64,000 nucleotides of DNA from Yeguia hominis (GTDB lineage: Bacteria; Bacillota; Clostridia; Oscillospirales; Acutalibacteraceae): positions 10,758 through 74,757 of the forward strand of contig NZ_JACRSN010000016.1 of the NCBI RefSeq assembly GCF_014384705.1, given 5' to 3'. The notes under the pieces are model-generated. The model saw nothing but the letters and a program-made list of their open reading frames with translations, was not told the origin of the DNA and did not search any database. Positions within the stretch are counted from its first letter, which is position 1. Each line of letters starts with the position of its first letter. Below are positions 16,765 to 25,211 of the stretch, piece after piece. The translations under genes were made by a program, and so were the position numbers.

Positions 16765-17418
16765 ATGAAATTAAAAAAATTCATTGATCTTTCCTGGGAA
16801 ATAGGAAATGATACGCCCATTTATCCTGGGGACCCTGTTCCCTCTATCACGCCATTTTGTACAATGTCAAACTATGGGTACAATCTTTCTACCATAATAA
16901 CGGGAACACAAACCGGCAGCCATATTGATGCGCCCTTTCATGTCTCTGATGCAGGGCTCACCGTAGAAAACCTTCCACTTTCTTTGTTTTGCGGAAAATC
17001 CGTATTGATCGACGTAAGTCAGAAAGGCGTTTGTGAGGAGATTACACCTCAAGATATTCTTCCCTATCAAAAGGCAATCAAACCCGGAACTATTCCATTA
17101 TTTCGAACCGATTGGTGGAAATATGCCGGCACACCTCTTTTTACACAACATCCTTTCTTAAATCGGGATAGTGGAGCACTGCTAATTGAATTGGGCGTTT
17201 CCTTTTTCGCCATTGATACTTTAAACGCCGATAAATCCGAAGGAAATTTCTTTCCAGTGCATGATATGTTTGCCAAGCATGGATATGTTATTGGCGAAAA
17301 CATGTGTCATTTTGATAAAATTGATTTTTCTTCTATTCTATTTGCCGCTTTTCCATTACATCTAAAAGGTTGTGATGGATCTCCTGTTAGAGCGGTTGCT
17401 ATGGAGTTAGAAGAATAA
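16765..17418 (+). CDS. Cyclase-family (kynurenine formamidase-like) metal hydrolase
   Basis: 217 residues, PF04199-type cyclase fold. The metal-binding signature is TQTGSHIDAPFH near residues 49-60, and a second conserved region FAIDTLNADKSEG lies near residue 150. AGGAG lies 8 bases before the ATG. Members hydrolyse amides or lactones or act on carbohydrate-like substrates. Here it stands alone after a 300-bp gap that holds the preceding hairpin and AT-rich sequence with no gene. It ends the intact part of the island. Confidence 0.85.
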   Translation: MKLKKFIDLSWEIGNDTPIYPGDPVPSITPFCTMSNYGYNLSTIITGTQTGSHIDAPFHVSDAGLTVENLPLSLFCGKSVLIDVSQKGVCEEITPQDILPYQKAIKPGTIPLFRTDWWKYAGTPLFTQHPFLNRDSGALLIELGVSFFAIDTLNADKSEGNFFPVHDMFAKHGYVIGENMCHFDKIDFSSILFAAFPLHLKGCDGSPVRAVAMELEE

Positions 17419-17427
17419 AAAACAAAT

Positions 17428-17613
17428 CCACTGGTAACACCGATCGCACCAATTCCATACTTTGCGCCCAGCATATATTCACAAAGAGCTCCTGCAAAGG
17501 TTTGCAATGTAATCGGTACTCCGGATGGCATGGGAATTGCCGCTTGAGAAAGAACAATAACCACCGTTGCAAACATCGCGCATAACACTATTTTTTGTTG
17601 TTTCTTTTTTCAT
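17428..17613 (-). pseudogene. bioY: Broken 5' fragment of a biotin transporter gene (bioY-like)
   Basis: From an ATG at 17613 with AGGAG upstream, the frame opens MKKETTK and is lost in an A-run. One base over it continues as VLCAMFATVVIVLSQAAIPM and PSGVPITLQTFAGALCEYML. That closely matches residues 10-55 of the intact BioY at 40996-41556. Homology stops after about 60 residues, next to the cyclase stop. The gene is therefore both frameshifted and truncated. Confidence 0.82.
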
Positions 17614-17678
17614 TTCTAAACTCCTCTCACACTTACATCTCCGGAGGACAATACTTGCCGTTCTCTATCCTGAATTCC

Positions 17679-19036
17679 GGTGCCGTCAAGAATTATGCGC
17701 AAAAAGGTTTGCAGACTCCGGCTGAATGAAGTCAGCCGGCAATAGGGACGCCGTTCAAAGCCGCCTCCAGATGGTTCATATTCATGTGCTTCTTGTTGCC
17801 CCATTGGGTTCCAGCCACGTGGCGAAGCCTCGCGCAGACCAGCATCAGCGCAGAGTTCCCATCGGGGAACGTTCCCGCCACACGTGTCCTGCGGCGGATC
17901 TCACGGTTCAGCCGCTCGATCACATTGTTGGTGCGGATACGCGTCCAGTGCTCGCCGGGAAAATCACAGCAGGTCAGCGTCTCCTCGATGCCGTCCTCGA
18001 CCTTCTTGGCAGCCTCCTTCAGCTTCATCGCTCTCAGCTCGGCAACAACAACCTTTGCCTTCTCGCGGGAGGCTTTCTTGTTCTCCTGCGCGTGGATCGC
18101 CTTGAGCAGTTTCGCTACAATTTTGACCTTTGATTTTGGCACAACAGAGAAAACATTGCGGTAGAAATGCACGGTGCAGCGCTGGTATTTGGCATCTGGG
18201 AATACTTCGCCCGTGGCCTCCAGCATCCCCATGCACTTGTCGCCGACGATGAGCTTTACGCCGTCTAGACCCCGCCCGCGCAGCCGCTGGAAAAAGCCGA
18301 CCCAGCTGGCCTTGTCCTCTTTCATCCCCTCGGCAGCGCCCGTAACCTCACGGAAACCGTCCTCATTCACGGTAATTGCCGCCAGAATGGCGGCATTTTC
18401 GTATTCTCCGCCCCAGTTGCGGCGCAGGCAGATGCCGTCCACATAGACATATGGATAGCGTCCGCCCTGCAAAGGCCGGTTCCGCCAGTCTTCAATGCGG
18501 ACGCAGGCTTTCTTGTTCAGTTCGCTGACGGTGGCAGGCGAGACCTTGCTGTCCCACAGGGCTTCGGTGATGTCCTCCACACGACGCACGGAAACGCCTG
18601 CCAGATACATTTCAATGAGGGCCTCCTCCACGCTGCTCTCCCGGCGGCGATACCGCTGCTCGATGACGGCCGTCTCGAAGGATACGCCCTTGCGCCGCGG
18701 CATATGGAGCGTGACATCGCCGGAGGTCGTGGTGAGGTTCCGGTCATAGTGGCCGCTGCGGCAGCCCTGACGGGCCTCGCTGCGCCCGCAGCGGGCCGCC
18801 TGCGTCAGGGACTCCGCCTCCTTTTCCAGCAGCTCGTTCAGGGTTTCTTCCACGCTGCTTCAGACCAATTCCTTGATCTGCCCCTTGATTACTTCCTCGT
18901 TCAGCTGTACAATTTTCTCGGACATCGTTTGCTGTCTCCTTTCGAATGTTTGTGTGGTGACTTCATTCTACCAGAGCCTGCAAGCGATGTCTTCTTTTAT
19001 CCTCTTTTCAATTTGCGCAACTTATCTTACCTTATC
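17679..19036 (-). mobile_element. IS256-family element, full length (copy B)
   Basis: About 1.36 kb. The right end is the rc of GATAAGGTAAGATAAGTTGC. The left end is GGTGCCGTCAAGAATTATGC, which aligns imperfectly to it through the shared TGCGCAAA core. It contains a single transposase gene on the minus strand. It forms the right edge of the AT-rich island, inverted relative to the fragment at 5847-6183. I see no convincing 8-9 bp target duplication. Confidence 0.92.
17732..18925 (-). pseudogene. IS256-family transposase with in-frame stop at codon 22 (copy B)
   Basis: Mutator/IS256 transposase, otherwise complete at about 397 codons. The YPYVYVDGICLRRNW, VGDKCMGMLE and ERLNREIRRRTRV segments are typical of its DDE catalytic core and C-terminus. 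The start MSEKIVQLNEEV (ATG 18925) runs 21 codons to TGA at 18860-18862. Copies A and C have CGA there, so this is a C-to-T nonsense change. A GTG at 18853 could restart translation and keep the catalytic domain. Confidence 0.88.
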
Positions 19037-19177
19037 TATCCGTAAACGGGCATCAGCCGTTTTTATCGAGTGCATACAAATTTGTTGGATTGTTATTCTC
19101 AACTCGCTTCGCTCGACGCTTGAAGCGAAAGCTTTTTCACCGGGTTCCTCCACCGGCATAGCCGATGGTTTTCGGGA

Positions 19178-19277
19178 TACAAAAAGAGCTCCGATATCCC
19201 GTTTTGACACGGATATCGGAGCTTTTTATGCGCTACTTTTCAATTTCTCAAGGCGAAAGACGATCTGCCGGCGCTTA
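19178..19277. repeat. Right copy of the direct repeat bounding the island
   Basis: Matches 5740-5842 in the same orientation and ends with the TTA (minus-strand TAA) stop codon of the TPM-domain gene. Between this and the IS end at 19036 lie about 140 bases without a gene, including a GC-rich hairpin near 19105-19130. Confidence 0.9.
19189..19221 (-). terminator. Intrinsic terminator of the TPM-domain gene
   Basis: Stem CTCCGATATCC / GGATATCGGAG with T-rich tracts on both sides, so it could work in both directions. Its loop is the inverse of the loop in the left repeat copy. Confidence 0.8.
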
Positions 19278-20258
19278 TCGGCGTCCCGCTCCGCCTCCCG
19301 CAGAGCGTCCGCCGCCGCCACTTCTTCCGCCACCGGAAGGTCTGCCGCCACCAAAGCCGCCGGAAGGACGTCCGCCACCCGAAGGCCGACCGCCGCCAAA
19401 GCCGCCAAACCCGCCAGGTCCATGCGGCGGTCTAGGTGGTGGAGGGCCGCGGAATCCGGGCCCGCCGAACCCGCCCATCGGAGGAGGCGGAGGAGGAGGC
19501 CTGTGCGAAAATCCGACCGGGCCACGATATCCGCCGCGATACCGACGCCTTGGACGGAAAAGCAACCGCAAAACGATCAAAATCAGCAAGATGATCAGCA
19601 CGGTCCGCCAAATACTTTGCCGCAAAAAACGCCACACACTCTGGATGAAGGACGGCCTGTTTTCCTTCGGCGAAGTCACCGGCGAATTTTGATTTCCGGA
19701 AACAATCGCAGAAGACGATTGGGATGACGTCACGCCGCCAATTGCTTCCATTCGCTCCAAAACAGCCTCAAATGTACTTTTGACCCCGGCATCATATGAC
19801 TTTTTTGCAAAATCCGGTTCTAAATACTGATACAAGAGGTCGCTGATTGCCGAATCGGAAAATTGCTTGGTCAGTCCTGCACCCTGCAAGGCGTAGTAAT
19901 CATCATCCCCGATGGAAAGCAACAGAAGAAACCCATTGTTTTTTTCTGCCGAACCAATCCCCCACGCAGAAAACAAATCATAGGCGTAATCTGAGATTTC
20001 TTCCCCATTCAGGGAATCCACGGTTACCACCACGATCTGCGCGCCGGTTTCCTGATAGAGGACATCATTTTTCTGCACAATTTCAGATTTTGTTTCCTCA
20101 CTGAGCACGCCGGCATAATCCGCTACATAAAACTCCGTCGTCGGATCCGGGACACTTGCCTTCGCAAAAACCAAACCGCCTCCAGAAAAAGCAAAAAGCA
20201 GCACAAGACAGAACGCAAGCGCGCCTGCCCCGACCTTTCTGATTCTATTCATCCGCAT
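19275..20258 (-). CDS. TPM-domain membrane protein (YgcG type) with glycine-rich tail
   Basis: 327 residues. Signal peptide (about 1-32); TPM domain (about 40-180) with FYVADYAGVLSEETKSEI and TGAQIVVVTVDSLNGEEI; one transmembrane helix (about 212-232); then a Gly/Pro/Arg-rich low-complexity tail. TPM proteins are often encoded beside LemA, and here the lemA-like gene is immediately upstream. The tail's repetitive DNA makes its exact length prone to change. Last gene of the xpaC-telA-lemA-TPM operon. Some TPM proteins have phosphatase activity; function here is not known. Confidence 0.9.
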   Translation of the reverse strand: MRMNRIRKVGAGALAFCLVLLFAFSGGGLVFAKASVPDPTTEFYVADYAGVLSEETKSEIVQKNDVLYQETGAQIVVVTVDSLNGEEISDYAYDLFSAWGIGSAEKNNGFLLLLSIGDDDYYALQGAGLTKQFSDSAISDLLYQYLEPDFAKKSYDAGVKSTFEAVLERMEAIGGVTSSQSSSAIVSGNQNSPVTSPKENRPSFIQSVWRFLRQSIWRTVLIILLILIVLRLLFRPRRRYRGGYRGPVGFSHRPPPPPPPMGGFGGPGFRGPPPPRPPHGPGGFGGFGGGRPSGGGRPSGGFGGGRPSGGGRSGGGGRSAGGGAGRR

Positions 20259-20289
20259 CGCCTCTTTTCACAGCTACCGTTTTCCGTCT

Positions 20290-20868
20290 TCAATAAATCG
20301 GATCCAATTTTTCAACGCCCAGAAGATTTGCCAGGAGTCCGCCCGGAAAAGCCCGAAGCGGCCCTTTGTTAAACCGCTCAGCTGCATCATTATAGGCATC
20401 CCGGCGCTGCATGGAAATGCGTTCCACGCGATCTCCGTTTCCGGCAATCTCCGCATACAGCCGCTCCACTTTTTCCAGATCTGTCGCATCCAAATTCGGC
20501 TCCGCTTTGAGTTGGGTATAGAGCGCCTCCGCGCTCTTAATCAGCTTCTGGTTCGCCGTATACTGTTCCGCAGGCTGTCCGGATGTCTCCGACTGATGCA
20601 GCAAGGTTTCTGCCGTCTGGCAAACCGCCGCGTCTTTTCCCAGGTACTGGTTTCCCAGCTCTACCAGCTGTCCTGTGCAAGTTTCGCAGACCGACATATA
20701 TTCCGACACATCTCCGAGACCATCTGTCCCGGTATGATACAAATCCTGTACATCATCGGAAAGCTTTTGCAGGGAACAGCAGCTGCCGCCCAGGATCGAT
20801 CCGATGATGAACACAACCATAACCGCGACCGCAAAGCCCCGGTTCCGCAACAGCTTCATTCCTTTCAC
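20290..20868 (-). CDS. LemA-like membrane protein
   Basis: 192 residues. One N-terminal transmembrane helix (about 11-31) is followed by a long helical domain. The C-terminus, RRDAYNDAAERFNKGPLRAFPG and on to LDPIY, matches the LemA-family YN..v..fP pattern. It sits between the telA-like and TPM genes, a known association. It lies 31 bases upstream of the TPM gene in the same direction. Function in the family is poorly defined and linked to the cell envelope. Confidence 0.82.
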   Translation of the reverse strand: MKGMKLLRNRGFAVAVMVVFIIGSILGGSCCSLQKLSDDVQDLYHTGTDGLGDVSEYMSVCETCTGQLVELGNQYLGKDAAVCQTAETLLHQSETSGQPAEQYTANQKLIKSAEALYTQLKAEPNLDATDLEKVERLYAEIAGNGDRVERISMQRRDAYNDAAERFNKGPLRAFPGGLLANLLGVEKLDPIY

Positions 20869-20881
20869 CTCGGTTCAGCGG

Positions 20882-22012
20882 TTATTTTCGGACCTCCAGC
20901 AGTTTTTGTTTGAGCTCGCCCTCAATCCGGCCCAGTTCTGCTTCTGCTTCACGCCGCTTGGTACGCCCGTCCTCCTGAATTTTGGCAACCTCATCGAGCG
21001 TGTCAATCAGCGCACGGTTGGTATTCTGCAGCGTTTCAATATCCACAACGCCGCGCTCGGACTCTTTCGCCGTCTCGATCGTGCCCATTTTGAGCATCTC
21101 TGCATTTTTTTGCAGAAACGCATTGGTCATATCGGTCACCTCGCGCTGTGCCCGGATCGCCTGCTGCGAATGCTCAAGACCCAGCGCCAGCACCATCTGG
21201 CTCTTCCAGAGCGGAATGGTATTGACGATCGTCGACTGGATCTTCTCCGCCATCAGCTTATCGTTATTCTGAACCAGGCGGATCTGCGGGGCAGTTTGGA
21301 TGGAGACCATCCGGGTAAGCTCCAGGTCGTGCAGCTTTTTCTCAAAGCTGTCGCACATTGCCGCGAGATCGCTTGCTGCCTGCGCATCTTCCGGCAAGCC
21401 TGTCTGTTTTGCCTTTTCCTGCCGTTCTACCAGTGCACCGCTCCGGGTTTCTTCCAGCTTGCGCTTTCCGGCCAGGATATAAAGAGAAAGCTCTTTAAAA
21501 TACGTCAGATTCATCTCGTACATCTTATCCAGCATGGCAATATCCTTCATCAGCTGGATCTGATGGTTTTCGAGTACGTCTACGATCCGGCCAACGCTGA
21601 CTTCGGCCTTCTCGTATTTTGTTTTCATCGCGTCGAGCTTGTTTCCAGCCCGTTTGAAAATTCCCAAAAAGCCTTTTTCTTCTTCCGCAGAAAAGCCTTT
21701 GAGTTCTGTCACCAGGCCGGTAATTGCCTCTCCGATTTCTCCCAAATCTTTTGTCCGCACATTTTGCAGCGCGGTCTCGGAAAATCCGGCGACTTTCTGC
21801 TGTGCCGCCGAACCGTAATTGAGAATCTGGCTCGTGTTAGAGAGGTCAATCTTTTCAGAAAAGGCCGCTACCATCTGTTTCTCTTCCGGCGTCAGCGTGC
21901 TCTCGTCAAATTTTACTGCCGTTGCGTCCCGATCCTTTTCCGCTTTTGCCGTGGGATCCAACACCAATTCCGGCGTTTCTGCGTTGTCCAGTGTCAATTT
22001 AATCTCGTCCAT
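20882..22012 (-). CDS. TelA/toxic anion resistance family protein
   Basis: 376 residues, soluble and strongly helical. It has the TelA-family order: an N-terminal acidic part; a GFLGIFKRAGNKLDAM segment; then VGRIVDVLENHQIQLMKDIAMLDKMYEMN; and a C-terminal coiled coil ending RREAEAELGRIEGELKQKLL. The ATG at 22012 is chosen for the AAAGGAGG 6 bases upstream; frames further upstream overlap the XpaC-like gene. The start overlaps that gene by 14 nt, so translation is coupled. Family members are linked to tellurite and envelope-stress tolerance. Confidence 0.88.
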   Translation of the reverse strand: MDEIKLTLDNAETPELVLDPTAKAEKDRDATAVKFDESTLTPEEKQMVAAFSEKIDLSNTSQILNYGSAAQQKVAGFSETALQNVRTKDLGEIGEAITGLVTELKGFSAEEEKGFLGIFKRAGNKLDAMKTKYEKAEVSVGRIVDVLENHQIQLMKDIAMLDKMYEMNLTYFKELSLYILAGKRKLEETRSGALVERQEKAKQTGLPEDAQAASDLAAMCDSFEKKLHDLELTRMVSIQTAPQIRLVQNNDKLMAEKIQSTIVNTIPLWKSQMVLALGLEHSQQAIRAQREVTDMTNAFLQKNAEMLKMGTIETAKESERGVVDIETLQNTNRALIDTLDEVAKIQEDGRTKRREAEAELGRIEGELKQKLLEVRK

Positions 22013-23066
22013 GGGGATCCTCCTTTTGTTCGGTTTCGTCGAGAAGGCCCTCCTGCCGGAGCATACCTTCCAAAACGGTAATATCTGTTGAAATATCCAG
22101 TGCCTCATCCTGGAATAAGGCGTCAAGCTGCTTTTCAAAGGCGATCACAATGGTGTGCATCATGCCCTCAATATGAAACATCGTTGTGGAGATGTTTTCG
22201 CCTTCAATTCCCTGACGGCTCAGCTTATAATACGAATTCAAAAGCTTCAGGGTCACGGGAAGATAGTACTGCATAAAGCGATGGATTTGCCTGGATTTTT
22301 TCGGATTTTCTGCAACAAAATCAAAAATTTTCCGGCAAGTTTCCTCCATCCGGTCCATCTCTGCCGAAAGCGTCTCATCTTCTATGGCATCGTTGGCCAG
22401 ACGAAGCTGCTGCAGATAGGCATATCCTTCCGCAATCATCCGGTCGACTTCCGGATCTCCGGTGTGAACTGCCGGTTGTTCCGGCTGCTCCGGTTCCGGT
22501 TCAATCGGAACATAGGTGACCGCCCCGCGGAAGATTTTTGACGAAATCCATCCCAAGAGCACCGACAGCGCTGCAACCAGCAAAACCTGATACCAGGTGT
22601 AAAGCGGAAACAGAAGTGCATAAAACACCCAAACCACACCCACCGTATAAAACGGCGCCGGAGACTTTTTTCGAACCGCGCGCATTCCTTCCGGCGGTTC
22701 GGGAGTTTTTTTCTTTGCCGGTTTGACCGTGCGTGCTTTCGCCTCATAAACCGGCGGCGCGCTTTGCGGATATTCCGATGCTGCGCCGTATGAGCCCGTA
22801 TCCCCACGCGGAACAGAAGCTGCAGGGCCAGAGGACGTATTGTCGGGTTGGCTTTGGTTCTGCGCACGATTTGTTTGTGCCCGAACCTGTTCTTCCACAT
22901 GGTTCTTTACAGCGTTCACCGTCTGGTACACCTGTGAGGATTGTACCGTTTCACGTACATGAAGCTGCTCATCAAGATACGTTCCCATATTCTTAGCCGT
23001 CCGGTAAACCCGGGACGATTCCAGCTCGTTTTCGATCCCTTTTTCGAGATCCTTCCAGAAATCCAT
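21999..23066 (-). CDS. XpaC-like membrane protein (5-bromo-4-chloroindolyl phosphate hydrolysis family)
   Basis: 355 residues. An N-terminal helical part with two similar V-Y-R/Q-T-A/V stretches is followed by a proline/serine-rich linker, two adjacent transmembrane helices (about 150-190), then a helical domain with DPEVDRMIAEGYAYLQQLR and SRQIHRFMQYYLPVTLKLL. That last part is characteristic of the XpaC family, usually encoded next to TelA. AAGGAG lies before the ATG. First gene of the operon driven by the promoter at 23111-23139. Confidence 0.86.
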   Translation of the reverse strand: MDFWKDLEKGIENELESSRVYRTAKNMGTYLDEQLHVRETVQSSQVYQTVNAVKNHVEEQVRAQTNRAQNQSQPDNTSSGPAASVPRGDTGSYGAASEYPQSAPPVYEAKARTVKPAKKKTPEPPEGMRAVRKKSPAPFYTVGVVWVFYALLFPLYTWYQVLLVAALSVLLGWISSKIFRGAVTYVPIEPEPEQPEQPAVHTGDPEVDRMIAEGYAYLQQLRLANDAIEDETLSAEMDRMEETCRKIFDFVAENPKKSRQIHRFMQYYLPVTLKLLNSYYKLSRQGIEGENISTTMFHIEGMMHTIVIAFEKQLDALFQDEALDISTDITVLEGMLRQEGLLDETEQKEDPHGRD

Positions 23067-23110
23067 ACGTCGCTCCTTCCTGCAGTTTTGGGCGTGTTCT
23101 TTGCTTTTTT

Positions 23111-23139
23111 ATTGTACCCGATTTCCAGATAACGGTCAA
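23111..23139 (-). promoter_or_regulatory. SigA-type promoter of the xpaC-telA-lemA-TPM operon
   Basis: Minus strand -35 TTGACC (23134-23139), 17-base spacer, -10 TACAAT (23111-23116), 44 bases before the first ATG. Confidence 0.75.
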
Positions 23140-23175
23140 GCAAATGCCCCCGGGAATCCGAACAAAATACAAAAA

Positions 23176-23199
23176 CGGCGCGTCCTAAAGGACACGCCG
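23176..23199 (-). terminator. Terminator of the cmk-ispH/rpsA operon
   Basis: Stem CGGCGTGTCC / GGACGCGCCG with one G-T or C-A position, followed on the minus strand by TTTTTGTATTTTG. Lies 23 bases after the ispH-S1 stop. Confidence 0.85.
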
Positions 23200-23222
23200 C
23201 TTTTTCAGCAAATCAATTTTGC

Positions 23223-25211
23223 TTATTCAGCATCTGTTGCTTCTGCCTCTTCGCCGGCATCTTCCAGAAGTGCGCGGATCGAAAGGCTGACACGCTTTTT
23301 ATCAAAATCAATATCTGTGATTTTGACCTTGACCGTCTCGCCGACCTTCAGGACATCCTGCGGCTTTTCAATCCGGCGATCTGCGATCTGAGAGATATGG
23401 ATCAGGCCATCGATGCCCGGAAGGATCCGTGCAAACGCACCAAACGTCGTCATACCGACAACCGTTGCGTCGCAGACTGTTCCGACCGGATAATCGCGTT
23501 TCAGGATCTCCCAGGGATTGTCTTCCATGCGGCGGTATCCGAGAGAAATCTTTTCTTTTTCGCGGTCAAAGCCCTTGACGTAAACCGTAACGGTATCGCC
23601 GACATTGACAACCTCGGACGGATGCTTGATCCGGCTCCAGGAAAGCTCGGAAATATGGATCATGCCGTCGATTCCGCCGAGATCCACAAACGCACCGTAA
23701 GAGGTCAGCGATTTCACCACGCCGGTGTACTCTTTGCCCTCTTCTACGGTTTCCCAGAATTTCTCAGCCAACGCCTTGCGCTCATCGCGAAGCACCGAAC
23801 GGATCGATCCGACGGCACGGCGGCGCTGACGGTTGACTTCGATGATGCGAAGTTTGACTTCCTGATGCAGGAGATCCTCAAGCGGATCGTTTCTCGAAGC
23901 AGTCGCCTGAGAAGCCGGCACAAAGACGCGGATGCCTTCGGTGACGACGATCAAACCGCCTTTGATGACTTCGGTAACGGTTCCGGTCAGGACTTCTTTG
24001 CTTTCCTCTGCAGCTGCGATAACTTCCCAGCCGTGGATTGCATCGAGACGTTTTTTGGAAAGCATAATGGTGCCTTCCTGGTCGTTTGTGCGCATGATGA
24101 GCAAATCCATCTCATCGCCAACTTTGACAAGATCTTCCGGTTTTGCCGACGGATCGTTCGAAAGCTCCGCAGCAGGAATAAATCCAGCCTGCTTTCTGCC
24201 GACGTCTACATAAACCTCTGTTGGAGAAACGCCGACGACTACACCGTGTACTCTCTCGTCTGTATTCAAACTTTTCAGAGATTCCTCCAGCATTTCCTCA
24301 AAATTGGGATCACCGGTCTCCGCCGGATTCTGAATGGTGTCTTCAATAATTTCTGCCATGGTAACTAGGACCTCCTTTATTATGTCTGCGGGCGTAGATG
24401 CGCCGGCAGTTACCCCCACAAAGTGTGCCGTACGCAACGCTTCCACCGGAAGCTCGTCCGCAGTTTCGACCAGATCAGTCTTGCAAAACGCCGCGCAAAC
24501 ATCCCGCAATTTTGCGGTATTCGAACTATGATGTCCGCCAATGACGATCATCTGGTCGGCGCGTTTTGCCAACTCTACCGCCTCCGTTTGACGCAAAGCA
24601 GTAGCATTACATATTGTATCAAAAGTTGCGGCATTTGTACATACCTTTTTAATATTTTGGAGACATTTTTTCCATTCTGAGACGTTAAATGTTGTCTGCG
24701 CAACTACAGAAATGGATTTTTGCCCCCATTCCGGGTGGTTTGCAAGCAAAACTCCCAATTCTTCTGCATTTTTAAAGACGAACCAGCCGCGGATTTCCCC
24801 CGCTATCGGAAGCACATGTCCGCAAATTCCACGGACTTCCGGATGATTTTCGTCTCCTGCAATTAGCAAAATCCGGCCTTTGCGGGACTCTTCCCATGCA
24901 ATCCGGTGAAGCTTTGCAACAAACGGACAGGTTGCATCCACGCAGTCCAGCCCACGCGTACGGATCTCTTCAAACACGGCCGCCGGTACGCCGTGCGACC
25001 GAATCACCACCGTGCCGCCGGAGGGAACCTCTTCTGGCGTATCGACAATTCCGCACCCCTGCATTTCCAGCTTTCGCACAAGCTGCGGATTGTGAATAAT
25101 CGGCCCTAATGTATAAACCCGTCTGCCCTCCTGCAAAAGCTTGGATACCATTTCGACAGCCCGATCTACGCCAAAACAAAATCCCGCAGTTTTTGCAACT
25201 TCTATTTTCAA
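23223..25211 (-). CDS. ispH-rpsA: Bifunctional HMBPP reductase (IspH) / ribosomal protein S1 fusion
   Basis: 662 residues. Residues 1-285 are IspH, the 4Fe-4S enzyme making IPP and DMAPP from HMBPP in the MEP pathway: TAGFCFGVDRAVE, VDATCPFVAKLH and FVGVTAGASTP, with the conserved cysteines. Residues about 300-640 hold four S1 RNA-binding repeats, the third and fourth closest to consensus (GAFVDLGGIDGMIHISELS; GAFARILPGIDGLIHISQI). This fusion is known from Clostridia. Its ATG overlaps the stop of the upstream plsC by 4 bases. Dxr and IspG of the same pathway are encoded at 52.9-56.2 kb. Confidence 0.95.
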   Translation of the reverse strand: MKIEVAKTAGFCFGVDRAVEMVSKLLQEGRRVYTLGPIIHNPQLVRKLEMQGCGIVDTPEEVPSGGTVVIRSHGVPAAVFEEIRTRGLDCVDATCPFVAKLHRIAWEESRKGRILLIAGDENHPEVRGICGHVLPIAGEIRGWFVFKNAEELGVLLANHPEWGQKSISVVAQTTFNVSEWKKCLQNIKKVCTNAATFDTICNATALRQTEAVELAKRADQMIVIGGHHSSNTAKLRDVCAAFCKTDLVETADELPVEALRTAHFVGVTAGASTPADIIKEVLVTMAEIIEDTIQNPAETGDPNFEEMLEESLKSLNTDERVHGVVVGVSPTEVYVDVGRKQAGFIPAAELSNDPSAKPEDLVKVGDEMDLLIMRTNDQEGTIMLSKKRLDAIHGWEVIAAAEESKEVLTGTVTEVIKGGLIVVTEGIRVFVPASQATASRNDPLEDLLHQEVKLRIIEVNRQRRRAVGSIRSVLRDERKALAEKFWETVEEGKEYTGVVKSLTSYGAFVDLGGIDGMIHISELSWSRIKHPSEVVNVGDTVTVYVKGFDREKEKISLGYRRMEDNPWEILKRDYPVGTVCDATVVGMTTFGAFARILPGIDGLIHISQIADRRIEKPQDVLKVGETVKVKITDIDFDKKRVSLSIRALLEDAGEEAEATDAE

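Noticed and set aside
5740..19277. Island as an integrative element with att sites
   Set aside because: No integrase, excisionase, conjugation or tRNA gene is present; the repeats look like duplicated gene-flank sequence, not att cores.
20804..22081. 425-codon plus-strand frame
   Set aside because: Lies exactly opposite the TelA-like and XpaC-like genes; composition and peptide are typical of an antisense shadow.
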